Shown here in pieces: positions 36,606 to 44,537 of a stretch of DNA of 44,824 bases; the first letter of the stretch is position 1; each line of letters opens with the position of its first letter. Made by a program: the position numbers and the translations under genes. Under the pieces are notes generated by a model, which saw nothing but the letters and a program-made list of their open reading frames with translations, was not told the origin of the DNA and did no database searches. This DNA comes from Erysipelotrichales bacterium (GTDB taxonomy: Bacteria > Bacillota_I > Bacilli_A > Erysipelotrichales > Erysipelotrichaceae): NCBI GenBank assembly GCA_017532345.1, contig JAFXJJ010000102.1, forward strand, positions 1-44,824, given 5' to 3'.

Positions 36606-36627
36606 ATTAGTGATGGGAGTGATTTAC

Positions 36628-38472
36628 ATGTTGAAAATCGCAATTGCGCAAATAGAAGTGAAGCCTGCAAAGCTAGAAGAGAATATTAAGATGATAATAG
36701 ATAATATTAATAACGCAAAAGAAATGGGAGCTGATTTAGTTGTATTTCCTGAATTATGTGTTACTGGATATTCTATTGGAGATCGATTTAATGATACATA
36801 TTTTTGTGAAGAGGCATATTCATATAATGAAGTCATTAAAGAACATTCAAATGGTATTGGCGTAATATGGGGGAATATCTATTACGGCGATTTTAATGGG
36901 ATTTCAAAAGGTAGAGATGGAAGAAAATTACGTTTAAATGTGGCATATTTTGCTTATGATGGTAAGTATGTAACTAGAAATGGTAATTATCCTGATTTTT
37001 ATGTAAAGTGTTTAAATCCTGACTATCGAATGTTTGATGAATCTAGATATTTCTTATCAGCAATTGAATTACAAGCTTATGGATTGAATATTAATGATAA
37101 TATGATTCCATTTGAGTTTAAAGGACATAAAATCGGATTAGAAATATGTGAAGATTTATGGAGTAATGATTATGCAGTTAATGTAACGAAGAGTTACGCA
37201 GAAGCACATTGTAACTACATCGTAAACGTATCGACATCATTATGGACTAAGAATAAAGAGCTTAGCCGTAAGAAACGTATTTTAGAACATGCGAAAGATA
37301 TTCGTTTACCTCAAATTATTTACTGTAACTGTGTAGGCTGTCAGAATAATGGTAAGAATGTTATGGTGATGGATGGTGGTTCTACAGTTTATGATGAATA
37401 TGGTAAAGAATTATTTGAATTAAATGATAACTTTGAAAGTGAATTAAAGCTATTTGTTGGTGAAAAATCATTAGTACAGCATTCTTCAACGAAATTATTG
37501 GATGCCTTAGTATATGGCATTAAAAAGTTTGATGAGCAGATGTTTCCTTTCAAACCTAAGTGGATTATTGGGTTATCTGGTGGTTTAGATAGCTCAATTA
37601 ATGCTGCCTTATTGGTAAAAGCTATAGGCAATGATAGAGTTATAGGCTATAATTTGGCTACAAAATACAATTCTGATACTACAAAAAGTAATGCAAGACA
37701 GCTTGCTGAGGCATTAGAAGTTGAATATCGTGATGGATATATATCACCATTAGTAGATGCAACCCTTGATGTGATGCATACCTATGGTTATGAAGATAAA
37801 GATATCTCGACACTTACTGAAGAAAATATTCAAGCACGAATTCGTGGACATACATTATCAACATTTGCAGCTATTAATAATGGAGTAGTTTGCAACAATG
37901 GTAACAAGATTGAAGCTGCTTTAGGATATTTAACTCTATATGGCGATTCAATAGGAGCACTTTGTCCAATTGGTGATTTATTAAAAACTGAATTATTTGA
38001 ATTATCACTACAAATCAATAAAGATAAAGAGATCATTCCTTATTCATTATTGCCTAATGTAAAAGGAAATAAGATTGAATGGGAAATGCCACCTAGTGCT
38101 GAATTAAAAAATAATCAAGTTGATCCGATGAAATGGTATTATCATGATTATATAATTCAATATTTATGTGAATTCCCAAATTATGGAGTAGAGCGTTTAG
38201 TTGAAATGTATGTGAAAGATAAATTGGCTTCACATGAATATTTATCTAAATGGATTACGTATTATCATTTAGATAATCCTGAAGAATTCTTTAAAGATAT
38301 TGAATGGATTGTTAATACAATGAATCGCAATGTTTATAAGAGAATTCAATTACCCCCTAATATCATTGTAAGTAGAGGTGCATTTGGTAATGATTTACGT
38401 GAAAGTCAAATCTTGATACCATTAAGTAAATATTATTATGAGTTAAAGGATAAATGTCTTTCTAATAAATAA
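36628..38472 (+). CDS. nadE: Glutamine-dependent NAD+ synthetase
   Basis: Final step of NAD synthesis, amidating deamido-NAD with ammonia from glutamine. The N-terminal nitrilase-like glutaminase (about 1-270) shows Glu in FPELCVTGYSIGD, the lysine region near VKCLNPDY and the catalytic Cys in LEICEDLW. The C-terminal synthetase (about 300-610) has the PP-loop GLSGGLDSSINAAL near residue 312. ATG 36628 behind GGGAGTG is preferred over the GTG at 36610. At 614 aa it is a normal two-domain enzyme. Confidence 0.95.
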   Translation: MLKIAIAQIEVKPAKLEENIKMIIDNINNAKEMGADLVVFPELCVTGYSIGDRFNDTYFCEEAYSYNEVIKEHSNGIGVIWGNIYYGDFNGISKGRDGRKLRLNVAYFAYDGKYVTRNGNYPDFYVKCLNPDYRMFDESRYFLSAIELQAYGLNINDNMIPFEFKGHKIGLEICEDLWSNDYAVNVTKSYAEAHCNYIVNVSTSLWTKNKELSRKKRILEHAKDIRLPQIIYCNCVGCQNNGKNVMVMDGGSTVYDEYGKELFELNDNFESELKLFVGEKSLVQHSSTKLLDALVYGIKKFDEQMFPFKPKWIIGLSGGLDSSINAALLVKAIGNDRVIGYNLATKYNSDTTKSNARQLAEALEVEYRDGYISPLVDATLDVMHTYGYEDKDISTLTEENIQARIRGHTLSTFAAINNGVVCNNGNKIEAALGYLTLYGDSIGALCPIGDLLKTELFELSLQINKDKEIIPYSLLPNVKGNKIEWEMPPSAELKNNQVDPMKWYYHDYIIQYLCEFPNYGVERLVEMYVKDKLASHEYLSKWITYYHLDNPEEFFKDIEWIVNTMNRNVYKRIQLPPNIIVSRGAFGNDLRESQILIPLSKYYYELKDKCLSNK

Positions 38473-38511
38473 AGTAAATTGAAATGTGATTAGTGAAAAG
38501 GGAAAAAGTAA

Positions 38512-38968
38512 TATGCAGGAACATGGGCAAATAAGACATATTATAATTTTGATGGTAAATATGAAGTTGGAGTAGTACCTGAAGGTTTCCAAAATGTTCT
38601 TCAAAAAGATCAATGGTTACGTTTATTAGATTTCGTGAAAGAAGTTAATGGGAAATATTGTATATGATTGTGGTAATCCAGCAGTTGAGGGCAAACATCT
38701 ATATTGTCATTCACGTAAGGATGGTGAACCTGGATATGTTTATTTAGTTGTAAATAACTCGTTAACTGAAGAAACAGTTATAGAATTACCTAAGGAAGCT
38801 GAAGTATATGCATTAGCAGGTCGCGATGGCTTACGTAGTAGTGTAATGACTTTAAATGGCTGTGATTTAATCGCTGGTGAAAACGGTGAATTACCTGAAC
38901 TTAAAGGCGTAGTTACAAACGGACAAGTTGTTGTAGCTCCTGGAAGTTGTACATTTATTGTTGTTTAG
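38512..38968 (+). pseudogene. Relic of a glycosidase-like gene with large internal deletion
   Basis: Two coding fragments in different frames join here. The first (38512-38661, no start codon, stop just upstream) reads GTWANKTYYNFDG... and PEGFQNVLQKDQWLRLLDFV; the second (from about 38648 to 38968) reads YDCGNPAVEGKHLYCHSRKD, PGYVYLVVNNSLTEETVIEL and ends PGSCTFIVV. Together they look like an N-terminal and a C-terminal piece of one larger glycoside hydrolase, possibly GH79 beta-glucuronidase-like, with the catalytic middle lost. ATG 38648 has no good ribosome site, so a functional 106-aa product is unlikely. Family assignment is from memory of pattern only. Confidence 0.6.
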
Positions 38969-38990
38969 TGTCTTAAAAAGAAAGTATAAT

Positions 38991-39046
38991 AAAAATCCCT
39001 CTGAGATAGATAACCTAATAGGTATCTACAAATAGAGGGATTTTTT
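38991..39046. terminator. Bidirectional terminator with long hairpin
   Basis: A 12-bp outer stem AAAAATCCCTCT/AGAGGGATTTTT (38991-39002 with 39034-39045) encloses a second stem (TAGATA/TATCTA, 39007-39012 with 39023-39028). It lies between the relic and the convergent CARF-HEPN gene, with T runs on both exits. Confidence 0.85.
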
Positions 39047-39098
39047 ATTATGATTAAGTAAAATACGTAACTAAATTAATAGTATTTATTAATGACTA

Positions 39099-40439
39099 CT
39101 ATATATCTTTACTAACTTCAACATAATCAATAATGGTTTGATTTATATCTTGGTAAATAGTAAATAATGAATCATCATTAACATATTGATAAGCAATTTT
39201 CTTAATTACCTTTTTATATAATTCTAATATTTCAGAAGGGTATTTACCAGTTTTTTTATAGATGTAATCTTCAGTATATTCAGAGAATACATGGGCAAAT
39301 TCATTACGAATTTTTTCTTCGAAATTACGTAATTCTAATAGTTCGTTAGTAATACTCATTGAACTAGTTAACTGATAAGATATTAGATGTATTAATAATG
39401 GTGTAGTGACAACAACTTGTTCAGCACTCGGATTTTTCTTAAAGTAACCTTCAAAATAACGTTTAAAGGCAGTAGGAATAATATGCATGTCCTTACGTTT
39501 AATTACTTCAGTACTATAGTTTTCACTTAAACTAATGGCATTTTTAGGAAAATGAGTGTATTCAACAAGGATTAACGAACATAATTCATATAGTAATGGA
39601 GATGTTCTCATAACAAAGTCAAAGTATTCATTATCTGCCATTTTAGCTTCTAGGTTATTTACATATACTACTAATTGAAATATTTCTTTAGGTATCTTAT
39701 TCTTGAAAATATGACGTAAAGGGGTAAATGTAAATGATTTACGAGCATTATCTAAATGTAACTTAGTAAGCGCATCTGCGCCATCGCACATGTTGCGTAA
39801 TGTTTCATAGTAGGTTGATTTAAATTCACCTAATAAAACAGAAGCAGCATGATAGTCATGAATTTGAATTAGTCGTTCAATTTGAGTCATTACTTCAGTT
39901 TCTTGTAGTTGTTTAACCGAAGCTACAGTTACACCTAATTGTTGTTCATTGATTTTCGCGATTATTTGTTTCTTACTTACATCATACTTTTTAGTTTGCG
40001 GAAGTATTTCTTCATTAGAATAAATCGCAAAGATTGGTTCATTGATTGTTAATATAGCGTGTGTCAATGAACTAATCATTATAGGAGTACCAATAGAGAA
40101 GTTCACATACCATAAAATATCATCAGCATCATTTTCTTGCTCGATACAGCTTTTTATAGAATTATGGAAGATATCTTTCCATTCACCAACTAAATTAGAG
40201 TCTTGTTTTGGTAATGTACCTATAATGACAGGAATACCATATTGATCTTTTATGATTTCCTTTAATCTTGTTTCTTTTAATTTATAATTACTTCGATTCA
40301 TGATTTCATGAGTTCTAAATAAATATAACTTATCAAACTTTTCTTCTGATAGAATACGCAAAATAGAACCAATCTCAATTGGTTCTTGTTCAGATGTAGG
40401 ATCGTTAATTCCAATTAAACTATATAAATGTTTACGCAT
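39099..40439 (-). CDS. csm6: Csm6-like CARF-HEPN ribonuclease (orphan)
   Basis: Resembles type III CRISPR ancillary RNase Csm6, which is activated by cyclic oligoadenylate. The N-terminal Rossmann-like CARF domain (about 1-165) shows LYSLIGIND, the KFDKLYLFRT strand-helix pattern and a ligand-loop motif WYVNFSIGTPIM (about 110-121). The C-terminal HEPN domain (about 200-446) carries RNEFAH at 378-383, the R-x4-H active site. Start 40439 (446 aa) is chosen behind GGTGAT; ATG 40463 overlaps a TATAAT (40455-40460) and lacks a ribosome site. No cas10, csm genes or CRISPR array lies in the window. A stand-alone signalling effector or a remnant are both possible. Confidence 0.85.
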   Translation of the reverse strand: MRKHLYSLIGINDPTSEQEPIEIGSILRILSEEKFDKLYLFRTHEIMNRSNYKLKETRLKEIIKDQYGIPVIIGTLPKQDSNLVGEWKDIFHNSIKSCIEQENDADDILWYVNFSIGTPIMISSLTHAILTINEPIFAIYSNEEILPQTKKYDVSKKQIIAKINEQQLGVTVASVKQLQETEVMTQIERLIQIHDYHAASVLLGEFKSTYYETLRNMCDGADALTKLHLDNARKSFTFTPLRHIFKNKIPKEIFQLVVYVNNLEAKMADNEYFDFVMRTSPLLYELCSLILVEYTHFPKNAISLSENYSTEVIKRKDMHIIPTAFKRYFEGYFKKNPSAEQVVVTTPLLIHLISYQLTSSMSITNELLELRNFEEKIRNEFAHVFSEYTEDYIYKKTGKYPSEILELYKKVIKKIAYQYVNDDSLFTIYQDINQTIIDYVEVSKDI

Positions 40440-40539
40440 ACTATCACCATAATTATTATACATAAAACATGTGAAATAAGTATGAAATATGAATAATTAA
40501 ATAAAATTCAGGCATAATACTTAAAAAAGGAGCGATTTT

Positions 40540-41004
40540 ATGAGAAAACTAGTTATATTATTAGTAGTATTTATGCTTAGTGGTTGTTCATTCTTTCAAA
40601 AGCAAAATGAAGTGATTGAAGAACAAATGGAGAAAAAGGGAGTAAGTGAAAGTGTTAGAAATGGTGATATGTACATAAAAGTAGAAGTAACAGTCAAAAA
40701 TGATAAGATTACTAATGTGGACATAGATGAATTTGGTGCGAAAAGCTTTGATGGTACAATGAGTGGAAGTAAAAAAGAATTAGGTGATTCATATAATATG
40801 AAGTCATATTCAGAAATTGGTAAAGAGTGGTATGAACAAATTGAAGCACTTGAAGATTACATTGAGGATAATGGTATTGATAAGATAGAACTAGATGAAA
40901 ACGGTAGAGTTATTAATACTGATTTGAAAATGATGTGTTCTATTAAAGTAGATGAATATCTAACACTAACCAAGCAAGCTAAAGAAAATGCTGAGTCAAA
41001 GTAG
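40540..41004 (+). CDS. FMN_bind-like lipoprotein
   Basis: A 154-aa predicted lipoprotein: a short signal peptide ends in LVVFMLSGCSF, with lipidation at about Cys16. The rest resembles FMN-binding domains (YIKVEVTVKNDKITNVDIDE and the following helix). Members of the family are often flavinylated by ApbE on a Thr in an SGAT-type motif; the equivalent C-terminal region here reads DLKMMCSIKVDEYL and lacks SGAT, so covalent FMN is doubtful. AAAAAGGAGCG precedes the start. The Gx transporter gene follows, but with its own promoter. Confidence 0.75.
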   Translation: MRKLVILLVVFMLSGCSFFQKQNEVIEEQMEKKGVSESVRNGDMYIKVEVTVKNDKITNVDIDEFGAKSFDGTMSGSKKELGDSYNMKSYSEIGKEWYEQIEALEDYIEDNGIDKIELDENGRVINTDLKMMCSIKVDEYLTLTKQAKENAESK

Positions 41005-41035
41005 AGAACAGTGAATAAACTTCATTGTTCTTTTT
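41005..41035 (+). terminator. Terminator of the lipoprotein gene
   Basis: Stem AGAACAGTGAA/TTCATTGTTCT (41005-41015 with 41021-41031, one G-T pair) and a T tail, starting at the stop codon. Confidence 0.8.
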
Positions 41036-41088
41036 AATTAAGTAGTTATTAGGATGTTCATTGAGATAGGTAATTATTCATATTTTAT

Positions 41089-41117
41089 TTGCCAATTAAT
41101 AATAAATACATTATAAT
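41089..41117 (+). promoter_or_regulatory. Promoter of the Gx transporter gene
   Basis: TTGCCA (41089-41094) and TATAAT (41112-41117) with a 17-base spacer, close to consensus, 26 bases before the TTG start. Confidence 0.75.
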
Positions 41118-41143
41118 TTAATAGTTAAGGAAAGGGTGATAGC

Positions 41144-41659
41144 TTGAATAAGAAAGTAAAACGTATGACATACATAACAATGTTATTAGCAATGTCAGTA
41201 TTACTACATTTATTGGAATCTATGATTGAATTACCTTTTCCAGTACCTGGAGTAAAGCTAGGCTTTGCTAATATCATTGGTCTAATAGCTTTCTTCTTAT
41301 TTAATTTTAAAGTAATGGTCGGACTAAACTTAGCACGTGTATTGCTTGCCAGTCTTATGCGTGGTATTTTGTTTGGATTCCCATTTTGGATGTCTCTTGC
41401 AGGCGTTTCATTATCAACATTGATGGTTGGTATCTTTGGATTTAAGAAGAAGCTTAGTTGTATGATGTTAAGTGTTGTAAGTGCTGTATTCCACTGTGTA
41501 GGACAAATTATTGCAGCTTATTTTATGACAGGTACAACAACGATTCTGTACTATTTCCCAATAATGCTACTATTGAGTATACCAACAGGACTATTAACTG
41601 GTTATTTAGCTACAGAAGTTATTAAACGTGTTCAAAAGAACTTTGGAAAGGATTTATAG
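41144..41659 (+). CDS. Gx transporter family membrane protein (HepS1-like)
   Basis: A 171-aa protein with five to six hydrophobic segments of the Gx transporter/heptaprenyl diphosphate synthase component I-like family, related to ECF substrate-binding subunits. The family stretches PVPGVKLGFANIIGLIAFF (residues 26-44) and LMRGILFGFPFWMSLAGVSLS are clear. The TTG start is supported by AAAGGGTGAT. Such genes often accompany FMN-binding proteins and quinone-linked electron transfer, and an FMN_bind-like lipoprotein lies just upstream. Substrate unknown. The TSCPD gene starts two bases after its stop. Confidence 0.85.
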   Translation: MNKKVKRMTYITMLLAMSVLLHLLESMIELPFPVPGVKLGFANIIGLIAFFLFNFKVMVGLNLARVLLASLMRGILFGFPFWMSLAGVSLSTLMVGIFGFKKKLSCMMLSVVSAVFHCVGQIIAAYFMTGTTTILYYFPIMLLLSIPTGLLTGYLATEVIKRVQKNFGKDL

Positions 41660-41661
41660 GG

Positions 41662-41913
41662 ATGGAAACAATTGTATATACACCAAGAGGTGTTTGCTCA
41701 CGTAAAATGGAATTTGTTGTAGATAACAACATTATTCAAAGTGTTAAGATTGAAGGTGGTTGTAACGGTAATCTTAACGGTATTTCAAGAATTTTAGTAG
41801 GAATGGATGTTCATCATGTAATTGAACGCTTTAGTGGTGTTACATGTGGTATGAAACCAACATCTTGTCCTGATCAAATTGCACAAGGTCTTAAAGAAAA
41901 ATTTGGCAACTAA
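41662..41913 (+). CDS. TSCPD domain protein (TIGR03905-type)
   Basis: An 83-aa small protein with GVCSRKMEF, EGGCNGNLNGISRIL and the C-terminal TCGMKPTSCPDQIAQGL; the TSCPD string names the domain. Four cysteines (in GVC, GGC, TCG, SCP) could bind metal. TSCPD domains also occur at the end of some ribonucleotide reductases, but the function of the free-standing form is unknown. It is coupled to the Gx transporter gene by a two-base gap. Confidence 0.9.
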   Translation: METIVYTPRGVCSRKMEFVVDNNIIQSVKIEGGCNGNLNGISRILVGMDVHHVIERFSGVTCGMKPTSCPDQIAQGLKEKFGN

Positions 41914-41972
41914 AGAAGTCATAAATTAATATGTTCACTCACATACTTTTAGTAAGAAGGTGAGTGAAGCAT

Positions 41973-42116
41973 ATGAAGAAAGAACAAAGACAAATAGCTG
42001 AAGTATTAATGGAGATTGGAATGAGTAATGAATTAATTGAATTAATCACAAACTTATCTTCTGATGATTTAAAGCTATTATTAAAAGTTAATGATAAAGA
42101 AAAAGGACATTATTGA
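41973..42116 (+). CDS. Putative 47-aa small protein
   Basis: A 47-codon ORF starts at ATG 41973 with AAGGTGAG 11-18 bases upstream. The product is helical and near neutral, with amphipathic repeats (IAEVLMEIGMSNELIELITN, SSDDLKLLLKVN). Not recognised. It sits between the TSCPD gene and hpf and its stop falls within a hairpin. The spacing to the ribosome site is a little long, so this remains tentative. Confidence 0.45.
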   Translation: MKKEQRQIAEVLMEIGMSNELIELITNLSSDDLKLLLKVNDKEKGHY

Positions 42117-42135
42117 GTAAATCAATGATGTCCTT
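42103..42135 (+). terminator. Hairpin after the 47-aa ORF
   Basis: Arms at 42103-42116 and 42122-42135 pair over 14 positions with one G-T pair and a five-base loop. Only a weak T tract follows, so termination may be partial. Confidence 0.5.
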
Positions 42136-42221
42136 AATTAGTTTCTATAAATCCCACTTACATTTTAATTATACCATAAATTTAAAAGATTTAAAGAGTA
42201 GAATTACGTATTTATCCACGG

Positions 42222-42227
42222 TATAAT
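42222..42227 (+). promoter_or_regulatory. -10 box of hpf
   Basis: A consensus TATAAT lies 28 bases before the hpf start. No good -35 is seen at the usual distance; a stress or stationary-phase sigma factor could be involved, but nothing in the sequence proves it. Confidence 0.45.
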
Positions 42228-42254
42228 TAAATCAAATAAGAGGAGGTGTTCTCT

Positions 42255-42776
42255 ATGAAGGTGAACATTCATGGAAAAAATGTCGAAATTACAAAAGGAA
42301 TGGAAGAAAAAATTGAGAAGAAATTAGCGTTCCTTGAAAAGTATTTTGTCATTGATGAAAATACAGTTGCTAACGTACAAGTATCTGTATTACCTACTAA
42401 ACAAAAATTGGAAATTACGATTCCAACTAAGTACGGTATTTTAAGAGTAGAAGTTGAAAATGATGACTTATACGCTGCTATTGATATCGCAATTGATAAA
42501 TTAGAAGGACAAATTCGTAAACAAAAAACACGTTTACAACGTAAGAATAAAGAAGGTTTAGCTGCTGCATTCTTAAATTCAGATGATGATGAAGAGGAAG
42601 AAGTATTAGTTAAAACTAAGACTATTGCTCCTGAAGCAATGGAAGTTGATGAAGCTATTATGCGTATGGAAATGCTAGGACATTCATTCTTTATCTTTAG
42701 AGACATCGGTAGTGATAATGTATGTGTAGTATATTGCCGCTATGATGGTGGTTATGGAGTTATCGAAACTGAATAA
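42255..42776 (+). CDS. hpf: Ribosome hibernation promoting factor, long form
   Basis: Binds the 30S subunit and pairs ribosomes into inactive 100S dimers in resting cells. The N-terminal S30AE domain (about 1-100; VNIHGKNVEITKGMEEKIEKKL) is joined by an acidic linker (DDDEEEEVLVKTK) to the C-terminal dimerisation domain (about 125-173; DEAIMRMEMLGHSFFIFRD, YCRYDGGYGVIE), which defines the long form. ATG 42255 behind AGGAGGTG is preferred over the GTG at 42246, which lies in that site. 173 aa. Confidence 0.96.
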   Translation: MKVNIHGKNVEITKGMEEKIEKKLAFLEKYFVIDENTVANVQVSVLPTKQKLEITIPTKYGILRVEVENDDLYAAIDIAIDKLEGQIRKQKTRLQRKNKEGLAAAFLNSDDDEEEEVLVKTKTIAPEAMEVDEAIMRMEMLGHSFFIFRDIGSDNVCVVYCRYDGGYGVIETE

Positions 42777-42788
42777 TTACAAAACCTT

Positions 42789-42818
42789 AAAAAGTACTGA
42801 TATAATCAGTACTTTTTT
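42789..42818 (+). terminator. Terminator of hpf
   Basis: A perfect 12-bp stem AAAAAGTACTGA/TCAGTACTTTTT (42789-42800 with 42806-42817) and T run. Confidence 0.88.
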
Positions 42819-42939
42819 ATTTTGATAGCCTCTTTACATACTATTCTATGTTTCATAATTCGTTTTTAATTATCTCAAATGTAACTTATTTATAAATAAA
42901 TGTATGTTATTTAGGAATTATTTATTTCAAAATTAATTA

Positions 42940-42948
42940 TGGTAGAAT
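42940..42948 (+). promoter_or_regulatory. Extended -10 promoter
   Basis: TGG followed by TAGAAT (42943-42948) forms an extended -10. It overlaps nothing downstream but directly abuts an ATG at 42949, which argues that translation starts at the later ATG 42976. Confidence 0.55.
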
Positions 42949-42975
42949 ATGGATACTAACAAAAGAGAGAATTGT

Positions 42976-43269
42976 ATGAAGAAGCTAAGAATAATGTTAT
43001 TAATACTTTTAATAGTATCTTTATTTGTATCAATTGATTTAGGATTAAACTTTTGTTTTTCTTTAATACCAGAGTTACAAGATGGGATAGGAAGCAATAG
43101 TATTTTGCAAGCAACCTTTGGAATATTTGGAGATAATGGTTGGACTAAGGCTAAATTCTATTATGCTTTCTCTAAGTCATTATGGATTACTTATTGGATT
43201 TTTGTACTTAATATATCAGTTTATTTAGTGAATATTATTAATGGTAAAATAGAAAAGAAGGACAATTAA
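42976..43269 (+). CDS. Two-TM protein of unknown function
   Basis: Not recognised. The 97 aa have a basic start, a hydrophobic helix at about 4-24 (IMLLILLIVSLFVSIDLGL), a central loop with GIFGDNGWTKAKFYYAF, and a second helix at about 68-88, ending in a lysine-rich tail. ATG 42976 is favoured over 42949 because of the promoter position. The next gene starts two bases after its stop. Confidence 0.65.
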   Translation: MKKLRIMLLILLIVSLFVSIDLGLNFCFSLIPELQDGIGSNSILQATFGIFGDNGWTKAKFYYAFSKSLWITYWIFVLNISVYLVNIINGKIEKKDN

Positions 43270-43270
43270 G

Positions 43271-43981
43271 ATGGCTAGCTGGATTACGCATACAATGATA
43301 GTAGATCAAGTTCTAAGTAAAGAGATAGATTTAGATGCAAGAGGATTTTGTGTTGGTAATATAGCGCCAGATTGTAATATTGAGAATGAAGATTGGACTA
43401 GTTATACTCCACCCAAAGAAATAACACATTTTATGAATGGAAAAAGCAAGCTAACTACTGATTGTAATAGATTTATTGATACATATATAAATGGTAAAAT
43501 ATTTACATCAAATGAAGAATATTCTTTTATATTAGGCTATTTATCTCACCTTATTACTGATGTGGAATTCCAAAAGTTTATCCGAAATGAAGAACGGGTG
43601 AGAAATACCTTTAAGAGACTTAATACTAATGTAGAATATAAAAATAAATTATTAAATCTACCTGAAACTTTTGATACTATAAAAACTGTATTTGGTAAAG
43701 CAGAGGCATTTAAAGATATCGAATATTTTGAACATACATATTTAAGTAAAAATCCTAAAGCTTCATACTTAACAGTTTTGAAGAATATTAACGGGTTCGA
43801 TGATTATTTAGATTTCTTACCTAAAGGTGCAATTAGTCGGAAGATTAAAATTATGCTTGAGGATATTAAACTACAAGAAGAAAGAGAATTATATTTCTTT
43901 ACTAAATTAGAGTATGATGAGTTCATTAAGAATACAAGCAATCTTATTTATGAGCAATTAATTAGAATAATCACGTTATAA
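43271..43981 (+). CDS. Zinc-dependent phospholipase C-like protein
   Basis: A 236-aa protein resembling the zinc-dependent phospholipase C/S1-P1 nuclease-like group (PF00882 type). Candidate metal ligands are Trp4/His7 in ASWITHTMIV, GNIAPDCN, ITHFM near residue 54, and the GYLSHLITDVEF motif near 88-99. It has no signal peptide, so unlike secreted toxins it appears cytoplasmic and is probably not a virulence phospholipase. Its partner gene upstream encodes a two-TM protein. Confidence 0.8.
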   Translation: MASWITHTMIVDQVLSKEIDLDARGFCVGNIAPDCNIENEDWTSYTPPKEITHFMNGKSKLTTDCNRFIDTYINGKIFTSNEEYSFILGYLSHLITDVEFQKFIRNEERVRNTFKRLNTNVEYKNKLLNLPETFDTIKTVFGKAEAFKDIEYFEHTYLSKNPKASYLTVLKNINGFDDYLDFLPKGAISRKIKIMLEDIKLQEERELYFFTKLEYDEFIKNTSNLIYEQLIRIITL

Positions 43982-43999
43982 TCATATAAAATTGCTTTG

Positions 44000-44023
44000 C
44001 AACTAACAGTTGACATATAGTTG
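44000..44023. promoter_or_regulatory. Inverted repeat over a consensus -35 box
   Basis: CAACTA (44000-44005) and TAGTTG (44018-44023) form an inverted repeat with a 12-base spacer that encloses a perfect TTGACA (44010-44015). Weak -10 candidates follow (TACAGT at 44035-44040). The position suits autorepression by the XRE regulator just downstream. Confidence 0.45.
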
Positions 44024-44072
44024 GTGGTGTTATTTACAGTGATACACTAAAATAATTCTAGGAGGTGAGCTT

Positions 44073-44528
44073 ATGAGTATAGGAAAACGTATCAGTGAAT
44101 TACGTGTTGAACGTAAATTATCTCAAGAATATATTGCTGAGAAATTAAATATCTCAAGACAAGCAGTTAGTAAATGGGAGAATGATTTAAGTATTCCTGA
44201 TACTAATAATTTAATTGAGCTTTCTAGATTGTTTGATGTTAGTGTAGAATATTTATTAATTGGTGACGCAAAGGTAAGTGAAGAGAATAGTAAAATTATG
44301 AAAGTATCTAAAGCTTTAAAAAGAATTTGCATTATTTTCTTTTCTATTGCTTTATTCTCACATTTATATGGAATAGTTAGTGGTGAGTTTACTGATAATT
44401 TAATTCCAATATTTCCATATTTATTTTATGGAAATTCAAGGCTAGCAATATTATTAAATGCTTCAACTTTATTCTTTAGTGTTGGATGGATTTCCTTATT
44501 TTCAGTTATTTATTCATTAGATAAGTGA
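44073..44528 (+). CDS. XRE-family regulator with membrane segments
   Basis: An N-terminal Cro/C1-type helix-turn-helix (about residues 5-62; LSQEYIAEKLNISRQAVSKWE) is followed by a linker and two hydrophobic helices (about 83-102 and 125-147), so the regulator is probably membrane-tethered. This form is common in Bacillota, often next to small membrane or transport genes; here a membrane-anchored protein gene follows nine bases later. AGGAGGTGAG precedes the start. Confidence 0.88.
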   Translation: MSIGKRISELRVERKLSQEYIAEKLNISRQAVSKWENDLSIPDTNNLIELSRLFDVSVEYLLIGDAKVSEENSKIMKVSKALKRICIIFFSIALFSHLYGIVSGEFTDNLIPIFPYLFYGNSRLAILLNASTLFFSVGWISLFSVIYSLDK

Positions 44529-44537
44529 GGATAGCTT

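Noticed and set aside
36529..36627. Possible riboswitch upstream of nadE
   Set aside because: The gap is about 100 bases, holds an extended -10 box, and shows no conserved aptamer-like elements.
38513..38575. Short ORF starting at ATG 38513
   Set aside because: Out of frame with the glycosidase-like fragment at the same place and only about 20 codons long.
42269..42706. Long minus-strand ORF of 145 codons
   Set aside because: It lies wholly inside hpf, which has clear domains and a strong ribosome site; the antisense product is Ser/Ile-rich and looks like a shadow.
42949..42975. Earlier ATG for the two-TM protein
   Set aside because: It directly abuts the probable -10 box, so it would precede the transcription start.
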